Below, one piece after another: positions 7,568 to 15,649 of a DNA stretch of 36,774 nucleotides. This DNA is from an uncultured Rhodospirillales bacterium. GTDB taxonomy: Bacteria > Pseudomonadota > Alphaproteobacteria > Rhodospirillales > Defluviicoccaceae. The notes beneath the pieces were generated by a model, which saw only the letters and a list, made by a program, of their open reading frames with translations, searched no databases and was not told the DNA's origin. The stretch is from assembly GCA_937127205.1 (NCBI GenBank), contig CAKZLS010000501.1, positions 1 through 36,774 of the forward strand, read 5' to 3'. Positions within the stretch are counted from its first letter, which is position 1. Every line of letters begins with the position of its first letter. The position numbers and the translations under genes are program-made.

Positions 7568-8797
7568 CTACAGCAGGTGGCCGCCACGGCCCGCCTTGGT
7601 GCGAATGTAGACTTCGTTGTGCTGGTTCGATGGAAACTTATGAGGGACGCGCTCCTCGACGGTTATCCCGCACAGGGCGAGACCGTCCACCTTTCCCGGG
7701 TTGTTGGTCAGCAGCCGGACGCGGCCGAACCCGAGTTGACGCAACATCTGCGCCGCCGGCAGGTAGACCCGCTCGTCTGCATCGAAGCCTAATTGCTCGT
7801 TCGCATCCAGCGTATCGAAACCCTGGTCTTGCAATTCGTAGGCGCGCAACTTGTTGACCAATCCGATACCGCGGCCTTCCTGAGCGAGATAGAGGAGCAC
7901 TCCTCCCCCGGCTGCCGACACCTCCCGAATGGCGCCCCGCAACTGGTCGCCGCAATCGCAGCGAAGGCTACCCAAGAGATCTCCGGTGAAACATTCGGAA
8001 TGCAGTCGGGTCAGAACCGGTTTTTCATGATCCGGTTCGCCCAGCAACACCGCCAAGTGCTCCAGCCCGCCGTCAAGAGGACGAAAAGCGACAATGCGCG
8101 CGTTTTCGGCACCGGCCAGCGGCACGCGGGCCTCGCTGACGGCGCGCAAGCTCCTGGAGGCGGAGCGCTCGTATTGAAAAACGTCGCCGGTATCGACAAG
8201 CAGCAAATCGTGACGCGCGGCCCAGGCGTCCAAATCCTTTGCGTCTGGATCGGCGATGGTCGCACTGACCGCTGCCGGCAGCAACCGTGCCGTTTTGGCA
8301 AGCTGAACGGCCGCGCTATCACAACTGAACGCAGGAGACTCGGCAACCGTGAGCTCATAGGGAGGCGGAATCGGCAGCCCGGACAGTGGATCGGACAGTT
8401 CCTGAATGACTTCCACGGAAAAACCGGGCTCGGCGGCCAAATTCACAACCTTGAAACCGCCCGGCGTGAGCCCAAGCACCGCGGCGCGCCGCGCCGTAAT
8501 GACGAGACATGGTTGAGAGTGGCTGACCGCAGCCAACTCCGCCAAGCCCTGAGGGGTAACCGCTTCCGCCGCCAGCATCAGCGAAGCCAAACCTCCGCTG
8601 CCGCGAATCACCACGAAGCGGCCCCGGCGCAGGTCGGAGACCGCCCGATCCACCGAGAGCAGCGACAGCGGCTCACGGGTCGCGGGGACAAGGTGCGGAC
8701 GGTTGGTCAAGATCGGTGGTGCCTCCAGGCGTTTGCAGGATCGCGACGATACCCTTGAAGGCGTAGGGGTGGAAGTGAATTGTTTCGGAGTTGGCAA
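7568..8797 (-). CDS. ribA: GTP cyclohydrolase II (RibA) with degenerate DHBP-synthase-like N-terminus
   Basis: Catalyses the first step of riboflavin synthesis, opening GTP to 2,5-diamino-6-ribosylamino-4-pyrimidinone 5'-phosphate. The C-terminal half is a full GTP cyclohydrolase II: zinc cysteines C269, C280 and C282 in HSECFTGDLLGSLRCDCGD, the catalytic stretch YLAQEGRGIGLVNKLRAY and LLTNNPGKVDGL near the end. The N-terminal 190 residues keep the outline of a dihydroxybutanone-phosphate synthase (LRRGRFVVIRG, LMLAAE), but the acidic DDEDRENEGD-type active-site segment is absent, so that activity is probably lost. The frame opens at a TTG (8797). Another TTG at 8710 has GGAGG 11 bases upstream and may be the real start. 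No FMN riboswitch was seen in the 125-bp divergent region. Confidence 0.92.
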   Translation of the reverse strand: MPTPKQFTSTPTPSRVSSRSCKRLEAPPILTNRPHLVPATREPLSLLSVDRAVSDLRRGRFVVIRGSGGLASLMLAAEAVTPQGLAELAAVSHSQPCLVITARRAAVLGLTPGGFKVVNLAAEPGFSVEVIQELSDPLSGLPIPPPYELTVAESPAFSCDSAAVQLAKTARLLPAAVSATIADPDAKDLDAWAARHDLLLVDTGDVFQYERSASRSLRAVSEARVPLAGAENARIVAFRPLDGGLEHLAVLLGEPDHEKPVLTRLHSECFTGDLLGSLRCDCGDQLRGAIREVSAAGGGVLLYLAQEGRGIGLVNKLRAYELQDQGFDTLDANEQLGFDADERVYLPAAQMLRQLGFGRVRLLTNNPGKVDGLALCGITVEERVPHKFPSNQHNEVYIRTKAGRGGHLL

Positions 8798-8870
8798 AGC
8801 ATGAAATACCGCTTCCGGACAGCCATCCGCAGGTGAACACTCATCACAGTTGTAAATCGTAGCAAGGGTA

Positions 8871-8885
8871 CTATTGTTTCAATAG
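8871..8885. promoter_or_regulatory. Palindrome in ribA/response-regulator divergent region
   Basis: A perfect inverted repeat CTATTG-ttt-CAATAG, followed directly by GGCATAAT, which could be a -10 element for the response regulator that starts at 8923. It could be an operator or an autoregulatory site. This rests on sequence symmetry alone. Confidence 0.35.
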
Positions 8886-8922
8886 GCATAATCCGGAAAA
8901 GAACTGCGGGAAGAGTTTTGAC

Positions 8923-9612
8923 GTGACCACTGGAAAACGAGTTCTTCTTGTTGATGATGACGATCCGCTTCGCGAGATGCTTTCGGAGCAGCTCCAGTTG
9001 CATGAGGAATTCGTGACGGTGACGGCAAATTCTGGGGCGAGCGGTCTGGAGGCGGCTAAGGCCGACCATTTCGATGTGGTGATTTTGGATGTCGGGCTGC
9101 CGGATATGGACGGCCGCGAGGTCTGCCGCTTAATGCGCCGCAATGGTTTGAAATGCCCGGTCATCATGCTAACCGGCGCCGACAGCGACTCCGATACGAT
9201 CCTCGGTTTGGACGCCGGTGCGAACGACTACATCACAAAGCCTTTTCGGCTCGGCGTCTTGCTTGCGCGATTGCGCGCGCACATTCGTCAGCATGAACGC
9301 AGTGACGACGCCGTATTCGTGATCGGTCCGTACACATTCCACCCAAGCGCCAAACTCTTGGTGAACAACGAAAACAGCAAGAAAGTACGCCTAACGGACA
9401 AAGAAGCGGCCATTCTAAAATTTCTTTACCGATCCGGGGGCCGGGTCATCAGCCGCGACATCCTTCTCGATGAAGTGTGGGGATACAATGCTGGTGTCAC
9501 CACCCATACTCTGGAAACGCATGTCTATCGATTGCGCCAGAAAATCGAAGCGGATCCCTCGAGCGCGCGCATTCTTGTTACCGAAGCCGGCGGATATCGC
9601 CTCGTCGCGTAA
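8923..9612 (+). CDS. OmpR/PhoB-family response regulator, orphan
   Basis: A 229-residue DNA-binding response regulator. The receiver domain (residues 1-120) has the acidic pocket D11-D13, the phospho-acceptor D56 in VVILDVGLPDMDG, T84 in VIMLTG and the conserved K106 in DYITKPF. The C-terminal winged helix (about 130-229) contains LTDKEAAILKFLYRSGGRVISR and the recognition segment THTLETHVYRLRQKIE, typical of OmpR/PhoB effectors. There is no histidine kinase gene in the window, so its partner is encoded elsewhere. The start is a GTG with GGAAGAG about eight bases upstream. It is divergent from ribA with a short palindrome between them. The target genes are unknown. Confidence 0.9.
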   Translation: MTTGKRVLLVDDDDPLREMLSEQLQLHEEFVTVTANSGASGLEAAKADHFDVVILDVGLPDMDGREVCRLMRRNGLKCPVIMLTGADSDSDTILGLDAGANDYITKPFRLGVLLARLRAHIRQHERSDDAVFVIGPYTFHPSAKLLVNNENSKKVRLTDKEAAILKFLYRSGGRVISRDILLDEVWGYNAGVTTHTLETHVYRLRQKIEADPSSARILVTEAGGYRLVA

Positions 9613-9661
9613 TCTTGTGGTGGACGGATAACAGATCGACGAAATAACTTAGGCAAAATGT

Positions 9662-9697
9662 AAAAAAAGCGCCCGGCCAGGGGGGTTAACCGGGCGC
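9662..9697 (-). terminator. Rho-independent terminator
   Basis: On the minus strand an 8-bp perfect GC-rich stem (GCGCCCGG/CCGGGCGC, 13-base loop) is followed by seven T residues. It would end transcription of the candidate RNA or of a lolA read-through transcript. The plus strand has no T tract after the stem. Confidence 0.82.
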
Positions 9698-9822
9698 CTC
9701 AGCTTCCTCGCAAGAAAGCTAACGGATGGCAGGGGAACCATCCGGGGCTTCCGACTCCTTGCGGAATCATCCGCTCCACTTCTTTAGGTGGTTGGCGCTC
9801 TAACCCAAAGCCAATGCGCCAA
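9662..9822 (-). ncRNA. Candidate structured small RNA ending in a Rho-independent terminator
   Basis: Six hairpins follow each other on the minus strand between the ends of the response regulator and the lolA-like gene. Going 5' to 3' on that strand, the stems are TTGGCGC/GCGCCAA (9822-9816 with 9798-9792), CCAC/GTGG (9791-9776), GCGGA/TCCGC (9774-9761), CGGATGG/CCATCCG (9744-9723), AGCTTTCT/AGGAAGCT (9720-9701) and the terminator stem GCGCCCGG/CCGGGCGC. The AGCTTTCT stem has a U-G wobble on the minus strand but a C-A mismatch on the plus strand, which favours minus-strand transcription. Two loops are C-rich, like anti-Shine-Dalgarno loops in alphaproteobacterial regulatory RNAs. No strong promoter was found, so it could be processed from the lolA 3' end. 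I do not recognise a known family. Confidence 0.42.
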
Positions 9823-9895
9823 GCGCATGCCTGACATGCAAAAAACGCACAGCTTGTGATTGATGGTCCACCCCTCTATATCAATAATTTTAGAG

Positions 9896-10588
9896 TTAAT
9901 TGAACTGGTCGCGGAAAATCTTCGGGTTCTTGAAGCGAAACAGTTCTGGATCCAGCGAAACACCAAACTTGGTTTTCACCAGGGAAACGTCGGTGACAAT
10001 GCCCTGGGCGTCGGTTACCGCCCATTTCCTGAGTGTGAGCGGACTGTCGGTAAAGAACAGGCTCAAGCTTCCTTCCATCGGATTGTCCGCGCGGACCAAG
10101 GTTACGCGTACCATTCCGTTTGCTTGTTCAAAACCCGTGATGGTCAGGTCGCCCCCGGTCAAAGCAATGCGCTCGTCCAGGAGAATTCCCGCCGGTGTCG
10201 AACCGAGCGGAATGTAGCTGACCTGGTTGAGTTCGCGGTCATGGTAGATCAAGAACGTTCCGTCGGCGACCACGAGGATCGGAACCGGCGGTTGATATTC
10301 GATGCGAAGCCGGCCGGGACGGGAGATATAGAGCTCTCCTCTCGCTGTGGCACCATTGGAGGATGACTGCAGGAATTCCGCGCGCACGGTCTCGATCCTA
10401 TTCAAATAGGCTTCGATACGGTTAACCGCGTCCAATTCCGATTGCGCGAGGGCCATAGCACGAGGTGCCTCTGCGCTCACCGGGAAAACGACAGCCAAAC
10501 AAGCCACGACCGATAAGATCGCAGCCAGAACTCTTCGCCTTCCGGTGGGAAACAGTTTATCGCAGTGGAGCTTATTCCGCACGCTCAC
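9896..10588 (-). CDS. LolA-like outer-membrane lipoprotein carrier protein
   Basis: A 230-residue exported protein predicted to carry lipoproteins across the periplasm from LolCDE to the outer membrane. Residues about 15-45 form a signal peptide: a basic start (GRRRVLAA), a hydrophobic core and a likely cleavage after VFPVSAEA. The mature part has the LolA pattern: an N-terminal helix (VNRIEAYLNRIETVRAEFLQ), GELYISRPGRLRIEY, LVVADGTFLIYHDRELNQVSYIPL, and a C-terminal LRKWAVTDAQGIVTDVSL. The gene overlaps the 3' end of ftsK by 17 bp on the same strand, an arrangement that is common in alphaproteobacteria and implies co-transcription. Its start lies in the last ftsK codons. Confidence 0.88.
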   Translation of the reverse strand: MSVRNKLHCDKLFPTGRRRVLAAILSVVACLAVVFPVSAEAPRAMALAQSELDAVNRIEAYLNRIETVRAEFLQSSSNGATARGELYISRPGRLRIEYQPPVPILVVADGTFLIYHDRELNQVSYIPLGSTPAGILLDERIALTGGDLTITGFEQANGMVRVTLVRADNPMEGSLSLFFTDSPLTLRKWAVTDAQGIVTDVSLVKTKFGVSLDPELFRFKNPKIFRDQFN

Positions 10589-12947
10589 CGATCAACACTT
10601 CGCGGCGGCCGACACGATCGGGCTTACTGACAATCCCTTCCGCCTCCATCTGTTCAATAATTCTTGCGGCGCGATTGTAGCCGATCTGCAGGCGGCGTTG
10701 CACGAAGCTTGTCGAGGCTTTTCCGTCGCGGGCGACGATCGCCACGGCTTCGTCATAAAGCTCATCGCCGCTGGACCCTTCGCCGATGCCGAATTCGCCG
10801 ACGCCGGACTCCTCTTCGAATTCGGTAACCTCTTGAAGGTACTGTGGCTCGCCTTGATCCTTCAGGAACTTCACGGCGGCTTCCACCTCTTCATCGGAGA
10901 CAAAAGGACCGTGTACGCGGGTGACCCGCCCGCCGGCCGCCATATAGAGCATGTCGCCTTGGCCGAGAAGCTGCTCGGCGCCCTGCTCTCCGAGGATCGT
11001 GCGGCTGTCGATCTTGGAGGTCACCTGGAAGCTCATGCGCGTCGGGAAGTTTGCCTTGATGGTTCCGGTGATCACGTCCACCGAGGGTCGTTGCGTTGCC
11101 ATGATCAGGTGAATGCCGGCGGCCCGGGCCATTTGTGCGAGACGTTGCACCGCGGCCTCGATATCCTTGCCGGCGACCAGCATCAAATCCGCCATCTCGT
11201 CGACCACGACGACGATGAACGGAAGGGCCTCCAGATCCAGCTCCTGTTCTTCGAACACCGGCTTGCCGTCTTCGCCAAATCCGGTTTGAACCCGGCGGAC
11301 AAGTGTTTCGCCCTTGCTCTTGGCTTCCGCGACACGGGCGTTATAGCCGGCAATATTGCGCACACCCAGCTGCGACATGGCCCGGTAGCGCTCTTCCATC
11401 TCGCGGACGGTCCACTTCAGCGCCACCACCGCCTTGCCGGGTTCGGTAACCACCGGGCTCAACAAGTGCGGAATGCCATCGTAAACCGACAATTCCAGCA
11501 TCTTCGGGTCGATCAGGATGAATTTGCAGGCACTCGGTGAAAGTTGATAGAGCAGCGACAGGATCATCGCATTGATGGCCACGGATTTACCGGAACCGGT
11601 GGTGCCGGCGACCAACAGGTGCGGCATGCGGGTCAAGTCCACCAGCACCGGCGTTCCGCCGATGTCCTTGCCGAGCGCCAACGTCATTTTGCCGCCATAG
11701 CGCTCGAAGGCAGCAGAGGCGAGCAGTTCCCGCAGCCCCACCGTTTCCCGCTTGATGTTCGGTAACTCGATACCGATAACGTTGCGTCCGGGAACGACGG
11801 CGATGCGCGCCGAGATCGCGCTCATGGACCGGGAAATGTCGTCGGCGAGACCGATGACCCGAGAACTCTTGGTGCCGGGTGCCGGTTCAAGCTCGTAAAG
11901 GGTGACGACCGGGCCGGGCCTGACTTTGACGATCTCTCCGCGAACACCGAAATCGTCAAGCACCGAGGCCAGCATTATTGCGTTCTCCTCGAGTGCTTCG
12001 CGATTGACGGATGCATGGACCGCCGCGTTGGGAGGCGCGTTCAAGAGATCCAAGGGCGGGAATGCATAACCGTTGCCGTCTTCGAAATCGAACCGGTGTT
12101 GGGATTGCTCTACCGCTTTGCGGCTCGACTTCATCCGTGGCTGTTTCGGGACGACGATCTCGCCGTCGGCGGAGGCGCTACGCGGCTTTCTGGGCGTTTC
12201 GGCGGCGCTGTCGGCTCTCTCGGTCTTGCCCGCTGCAAACGCCGGTTCCAGACGGCGAGACGACGCGGCGCCGCGAAGTGTTCCCGCGGTCCGCACGATG
12301 GTGCGGTAGACACGCAGCGCGGTGGTTTTCAGCATGACGATGCCGCGAACCGCGGATTGTCCGATGGCCTGCCACTCGGGCCGCGTGAGACCAAGGCTGA
12401 ATGCCCAGCCGAGCATTCCGACGACGAAGCACGCGAGCGCGAGCAGGGTTGTGGAAAATACCGGGCTCAGGCTTTCCGCCGATCCAAATGCGCCCTCCAT
12501 CAAGACGTTTCCGGCGCCGCCACCGAGACCGGTGGCCAGCGGCCAGGAGTCAGGCGCCGGAATAACGGCGAGCGCCGTGCTGAGGAGGACCATGGCCGGG
12601 AGCAAGGTCAGAGCGCGCAGCCATAGCCGCTGCGGCGGGCGGCGGCGCATGATCTGCCAACCCCAAACCGCCAGTGCCGCTAATGGTGCCAACGCGGTCC
12701 AACCCCATACATGCAACAGGAAGTCGGCAACGTACGACCCTTCCCGGCCCAGCAAGTTGGTGGGTGCCGCGTCGGTGGCGTGGTTGAGCGACGGGTCGGC
12801 TGGATTGAAACTGAACACGGCGAAAAACAAGAGTCCCGCGCAGGCGAGAATGGCAACACCCGTGATTTCCGTTGCCCGCCGTTTGAAAAACTCGGTGGTG
12901 CCGTCGGGGAAGACGGTGTCGATCCGATTTTGGACGATCATCGACAT
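10572..12947 (-). CDS. ftsK: DNA translocase FtsK
   Basis: A 791-residue FtsK/SpoIIIE protein, which anchors at the division septum and pumps DNA to separate chromosome dimers and terminus regions. The N-terminal 200 residues contain four or so membrane segments (from ITGVAILACAGLLFFAVFSF onwards). A basic and Ser/Pro-rich linker follows (about 215-300), shorter than the E. coli one. The motor has Walker A AGTTGSGKSVAI near residue 447 and Walker B FIVVVVDEMADLM. The last 65 residues form the winged-helix gamma domain (YDEAVAIVARDGKASTSFVQRRLQIGYNRA) that reads the orienting KOPS sequences. It follows an aminotransferase gene after 27 bp and overlaps lolA, so the three probably form an operon. 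Confidence 0.96.
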   Translation of the reverse strand: MSMIVQNRIDTVFPDGTTEFFKRRATEITGVAILACAGLLFFAVFSFNPADPSLNHATDAAPTNLLGREGSYVADFLLHVWGWTALAPLAALAVWGWQIMRRRPPQRLWLRALTLLPAMVLLSTALAVIPAPDSWPLATGLGGGAGNVLMEGAFGSAESLSPVFSTTLLALACFVVGMLGWAFSLGLTRPEWQAIGQSAVRGIVMLKTTALRVYRTIVRTAGTLRGAASSRRLEPAFAAGKTERADSAAETPRKPRSASADGEIVVPKQPRMKSSRKAVEQSQHRFDFEDGNGYAFPPLDLLNAPPNAAVHASVNREALEENAIMLASVLDDFGVRGEIVKVRPGPVVTLYELEPAPGTKSSRVIGLADDISRSMSAISARIAVVPGRNVIGIELPNIKRETVGLRELLASAAFERYGGKMTLALGKDIGGTPVLVDLTRMPHLLVAGTTGSGKSVAINAMILSLLYQLSPSACKFILIDPKMLELSVYDGIPHLLSPVVTEPGKAVVALKWTVREMEERYRAMSQLGVRNIAGYNARVAEAKSKGETLVRRVQTGFGEDGKPVFEEQELDLEALPFIVVVVDEMADLMLVAGKDIEAAVQRLAQMARAAGIHLIMATQRPSVDVITGTIKANFPTRMSFQVTSKIDSRTILGEQGAEQLLGQGDMLYMAAGGRVTRVHGPFVSDEEVEAAVKFLKDQGEPQYLQEVTEFEEESGVGEFGIGEGSSGDELYDEAVAIVARDGKASTSFVQRRLQIGYNRAARIIEQMEAEGIVSKPDRVGRREVLIGERAE

Positions 12948-12974
12948 GACATCCTGAAGCTAAGAGGTCTTATC

Positions 12975-14180
12975 TTATAAGATCTTATCGAGACGTCTTA
13001 AAGCTTCTTGTGTAGATGGTAGATCGTCGATCAGCGCCATGCGAATGTAATTGGCGCCTGGATTGGCTCCAAACGCGTCCGACTTGGCCAAATAGGCCCC
13101 CGGGAGCACGCGAAGCGCTCCTTCGGCCCAAAGTTTTTTTGCGGCCTCTTCGCCGTTTCCCACATCCAGCCAGAGAAAAAAACCGCCCTCGGGCCGATAA
13201 AAACCGAATCGATTCGCCAGAATAGCCTCTGCGGCGTCGAATTTCTCGCGATAGAGGGCGCGGTTGTGCTCGGGATAATCCGTGTCTTTCCAAAGCGCGG
13301 CAGAGGCCGCGAGAACAGGAAGCGGCACCGATGCGCCGCCGAAGGACCGCACGCGACGAAACGCTGAAATCAACCGTGGATCGCCAGCGACGAACCCGGA
13401 TCGGAGGCCGGGTACGCTGGATCGCTTCGACAGGGAATGAAACACGAGGACGTTGGCCATGTCCTCGCCGCCGCTGCCGTCGCTCATGGCGGCGCAGGCT
13501 TGCAGCGCGCCGCATGGCGGCTGCCGGTCGTAGATGTCGCTGTAGCATTCGTCGACCACGAGGACGAAATCAAAGCGCCGCGCCAGACGAATTGCATTTT
13601 CCAGGTATCCGCCATCGGCCGCCGCGCCCTGGGGGTTCGCCGGTGAGCACAGATACATGATCGCCGTTCGTTCCAGGGCCGCGTCATCGAGTTGCGTCAA
13701 ATCCGGAAGATGTCCGGTTTCCGGCGTCGCGGCCAGATAGCATGGCTCGGCCCCGCTCATGACGGCGGCACCGTAATAGACTTGGTAGAAGGGATTCGGC
13801 ATCAGGACCGCTGGACGGGACCCGGCACGCCGTTCGGCAATTGCCACGCTGGCAATCAAATACAACGCCTCGCGGGTGCCCGCGACGGGAAGGACATGCT
13901 TGTGGGCGTCCACCAGCCCGTCGGGAAGTGCATAGCGGCGGTTGAGCCAGTCGGTGACGGCAAGACGAAACTCCGGCGTGCCGTCGATGGGCGGATACCG
14001 GCCCCACAGCCCGCTGTTGGCCGCGATGACCTCATGGACCAGCGGTGACGGCGAATGGCGAGGTTCACCCACTGACAACACGAGGGTTTCCAATTCCTTC
14101 GGCGGCGGAAGGCCGTCCAGAAGGGCGCGGAGCCGGTCGAAGGGATAGTCCGCCAGCAGATCGAGACGCGGGTTCATCAT
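12975..14180 (-). CDS. Class I/II aminotransferase, DapC-like
   Basis: A 401-residue fold-type I PLP enzyme. The cofactor lysine is K252 in FHSLSKRSSVPGLRSGF. Other family features are LSVGEPRHSPSP (substrate side), RYPPIDGTPEFR, the SPANPQG asparagine loop near 179-185, and VVDECYSDIY, whose aspartate pairs with the pyridine nitrogen. The end (NYIRMALI) carries the carboxylate-binding arginine. In alphaproteobacteria this type, next to ftsK, is usually annotated as an aminotransferase related to N-succinyldiaminopimelate aminotransferase (DapC) in lysine and peptidoglycan precursor synthesis. The substrate cannot be fixed from sequence. Two ATG codons in tandem begin the frame, and either may be used. 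Confidence 0.88.
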   Translation of the reverse strand: MMNPRLDLLADYPFDRLRALLDGLPPPKELETLVLSVGEPRHSPSPLVHEVIAANSGLWGRYPPIDGTPEFRLAVTDWLNRRYALPDGLVDAHKHVLPVAGTREALYLIASVAIAERRAGSRPAVLMPNPFYQVYYGAAVMSGAEPCYLAATPETGHLPDLTQLDDAALERTAIMYLCSPANPQGAAADGGYLENAIRLARRFDFVLVVDECYSDIYDRQPPCGALQACAAMSDGSGGEDMANVLVFHSLSKRSSVPGLRSGFVAGDPRLISAFRRVRSFGGASVPLPVLAASAALWKDTDYPEHNRALYREKFDAAEAILANRFGFYRPEGGFFLWLDVGNGEEAAKKLWAEGALRVLPGAYLAKSDAFGANPGANYIRMALIDDLPSTQEALRRLDKIL

Positions 14181-14249
14181 GACGGCGGGAGTGTAGCGGT
14201 CGCTCGAAGTGTGCTCAACACGTGGCGAGCTTCACCGCGCCTCAACAAT

Positions 14250-14281
14250 AAAAATGGCCGGAAGGCAATGCCTTCCGGCCA
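14250..14281 (-). terminator. Rho-independent terminator of amtB
   Basis: Thirteen-base inverted arms TGGCCGGAAGGCA (14255-14267) and TGCCTTCCGGCCA (14269-14281) form a strong hairpin about 65 bases past the amtB stop. On the minus strand it is followed by TTTTTATTG. It separates amtB from the aminotransferase gene. Confidence 0.82.
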
Positions 14282-14347
14282 AGGTGTCCGGGTTGGAATG
14301 GAGGAGGAAAGGCGAAGGAGTTCGCGAATGTCCAGCCCGGGTTTGGG

Positions 14348-15649
14348 TTAATGGAGAGTTTCGCCGTGGAGGCTCTGATCGAGCCCGACCACTTCCGATT
14401 CCTCGTCGACGCGCAGTCCGACAATCACATCCACGATTTTCAGGAGAATGAAGGACGCGATCGCACAGTAAATGACGGTGGCGAGGATACCGTAGAACTG
14501 GATCCACACCTGGCCGGGGTTGCCCTCGAGCAATCCGGGCGTACCGCCGATGGCTTCGACCGCGAAGACGCCGGTGAGAATGGCACCGATGATCCCGCCG
14601 ATCCCGTGGACACCAAAGACGTCGAGCGAGTCGTCATAGCCGAGTTTCCGCTTCAGCCACACGGCACCCCAGTAACAGCCGGCACCGGCGGCAATGCCGA
14701 TGAACAACGCACCCATGGGATCCACGAAGCCGGACGCCGGGGTGATTGCCACAAGCCCGCCGACGGCGCCGGAGACGATACCGAGCACGCTGGGCTTCTT
14801 GCGCAGGATCCATTCAAGGAACATCCAAGTGAGAGCGGCCGTGGCGGTGGCGATCTGGGTAACCGTCATGGCCATGCCGGCCGCGCCGTTGGCGCCAACT
14901 GCCGAGCCGGCGTTGAAACCGAACCAGCCGACCCACAGCAGGGACGCGCCAATGACGCTCAGGGTCAGGTTGGCGGGCGCCATGTTTTCCGTCGGATAGC
15001 CCCGACGCTTGCCGAGAACGATACACGCCACCAATCCTGCGATACCGGCGTTGATGTGGACCACCGTGCCGCCCGCGAAATCAAGGACACCGTCTCCGCC
15101 GAGGAATCCGCCGCCCCATACCCAATGGCAAATCGGTGCGTAAACGAGCAGCATCCAAGCGCCAAGGAACAACAGCATCGCCGAAAACTTCATGCGATCG
15201 GCAAACGCTCCGGTAATCAGTGCCGGGGTGATAATGGCGAATGTCATCTGAAAGGTCATAAACACGGATTCGGGAATCGTTCCGCTCATGGAATCGACAC
15301 TAAGATCTTTCAAAAACAGATTGCTCAGTCCGCCCACGTAATCATTGAGAGCGCCGCCGTCGCTGAATGCCAGCGAATAGCCTGCAACCATCCAAAGAAC
15401 CGTCATCAGACAGCATGTGGCAAAGCTCTGCATGGCGGTGGCGAGGATGTTTTTGTGCCGAACCATCCCGGCGTAGAACAGCGCAAGCCCGGGAATGGTC
15501 ATCAATAGAACCAAGGCGGTAGATGTCAGCATCCACGCCGTGTCTCCTGTATCGAGTGTCGCCTCCTGGGCGAGTGCGGCGTCGGCTCCGGCCATTAGCA
15601 TCAAGGCGGCCAAACCGAGAAGGCCAAGGTTTCGTATAAGGCAGCTCAT
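14348..15649 (-). CDS. amtB: Ammonium transporter AmtB
   Basis: A 433-residue Amt-family channel that moves ammonium across the inner membrane. It opens with a cleavable hydrophobic leader (LGLLGLAALMLMAGADAALAQ) and then has the usual eleven membrane segments. The twin pore histidines lie in GGTVVHINAGIAGLVA and FGVHGIGGIIGAIL. Also visible are AGMVRHKNILATAMQSF and GFNAGSAVGANGAAG, both conserved in the family. AGGAG stands ten bases before the ATG. The gene lies downstream of glnK on the same strand, but with a 412-bp gap that holds a good sigma-54 promoter match, so it may be expressed separately under nitrogen limitation. GlnK is the known partner that blocks the channel when ammonium is plentiful. 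Confidence 0.96.
   Translation of the reverse strand: MSCLIRNLGLLGLAALMLMAGADAALAQEATLDTGDTAWMLTSTALVLLMTIPGLALFYAGMVRHKNILATAMQSFATCCLMTVLWMVAGYSLAFSDGGALNDYVGGLSNLFLKDLSVDSMSGTIPESVFMTFQMTFAIITPALITGAFADRMKFSAMLLFLGAWMLLVYAPICHWVWGGGFLGGDGVLDFAGGTVVHINAGIAGLVACIVLGKRRGYPTENMAPANLTLSVIGASLLWVGWFGFNAGSAVGANGAAGMAMTVTQIATATAALTWMFLEWILRKKPSVLGIVSGAVGGLVAITPASGFVDPMGALFIGIAAGAGCYWGAVWLKRKLGYDDSLDVFGVHGIGGIIGAILTGVFAVEAIGGTPGLLEGNPGQVWIQFYGILATVIYCAIASFILLKIVDVIVGLRVDEESEVVGLDQSLHGETLH

Noticed and set aside
8798-8922. FMN riboswitch before ribA (and TPP riboswitch before the ThiE-like gene)
   Set aside because: Neither upstream region shows the conserved core sequences of these riboswitches.
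14351-15508. 385-codon plus-strand frame opposite amtB
   Set aside because: Antisense shadow; polar, repetitive composition without motifs, while amtB is unmistakable.
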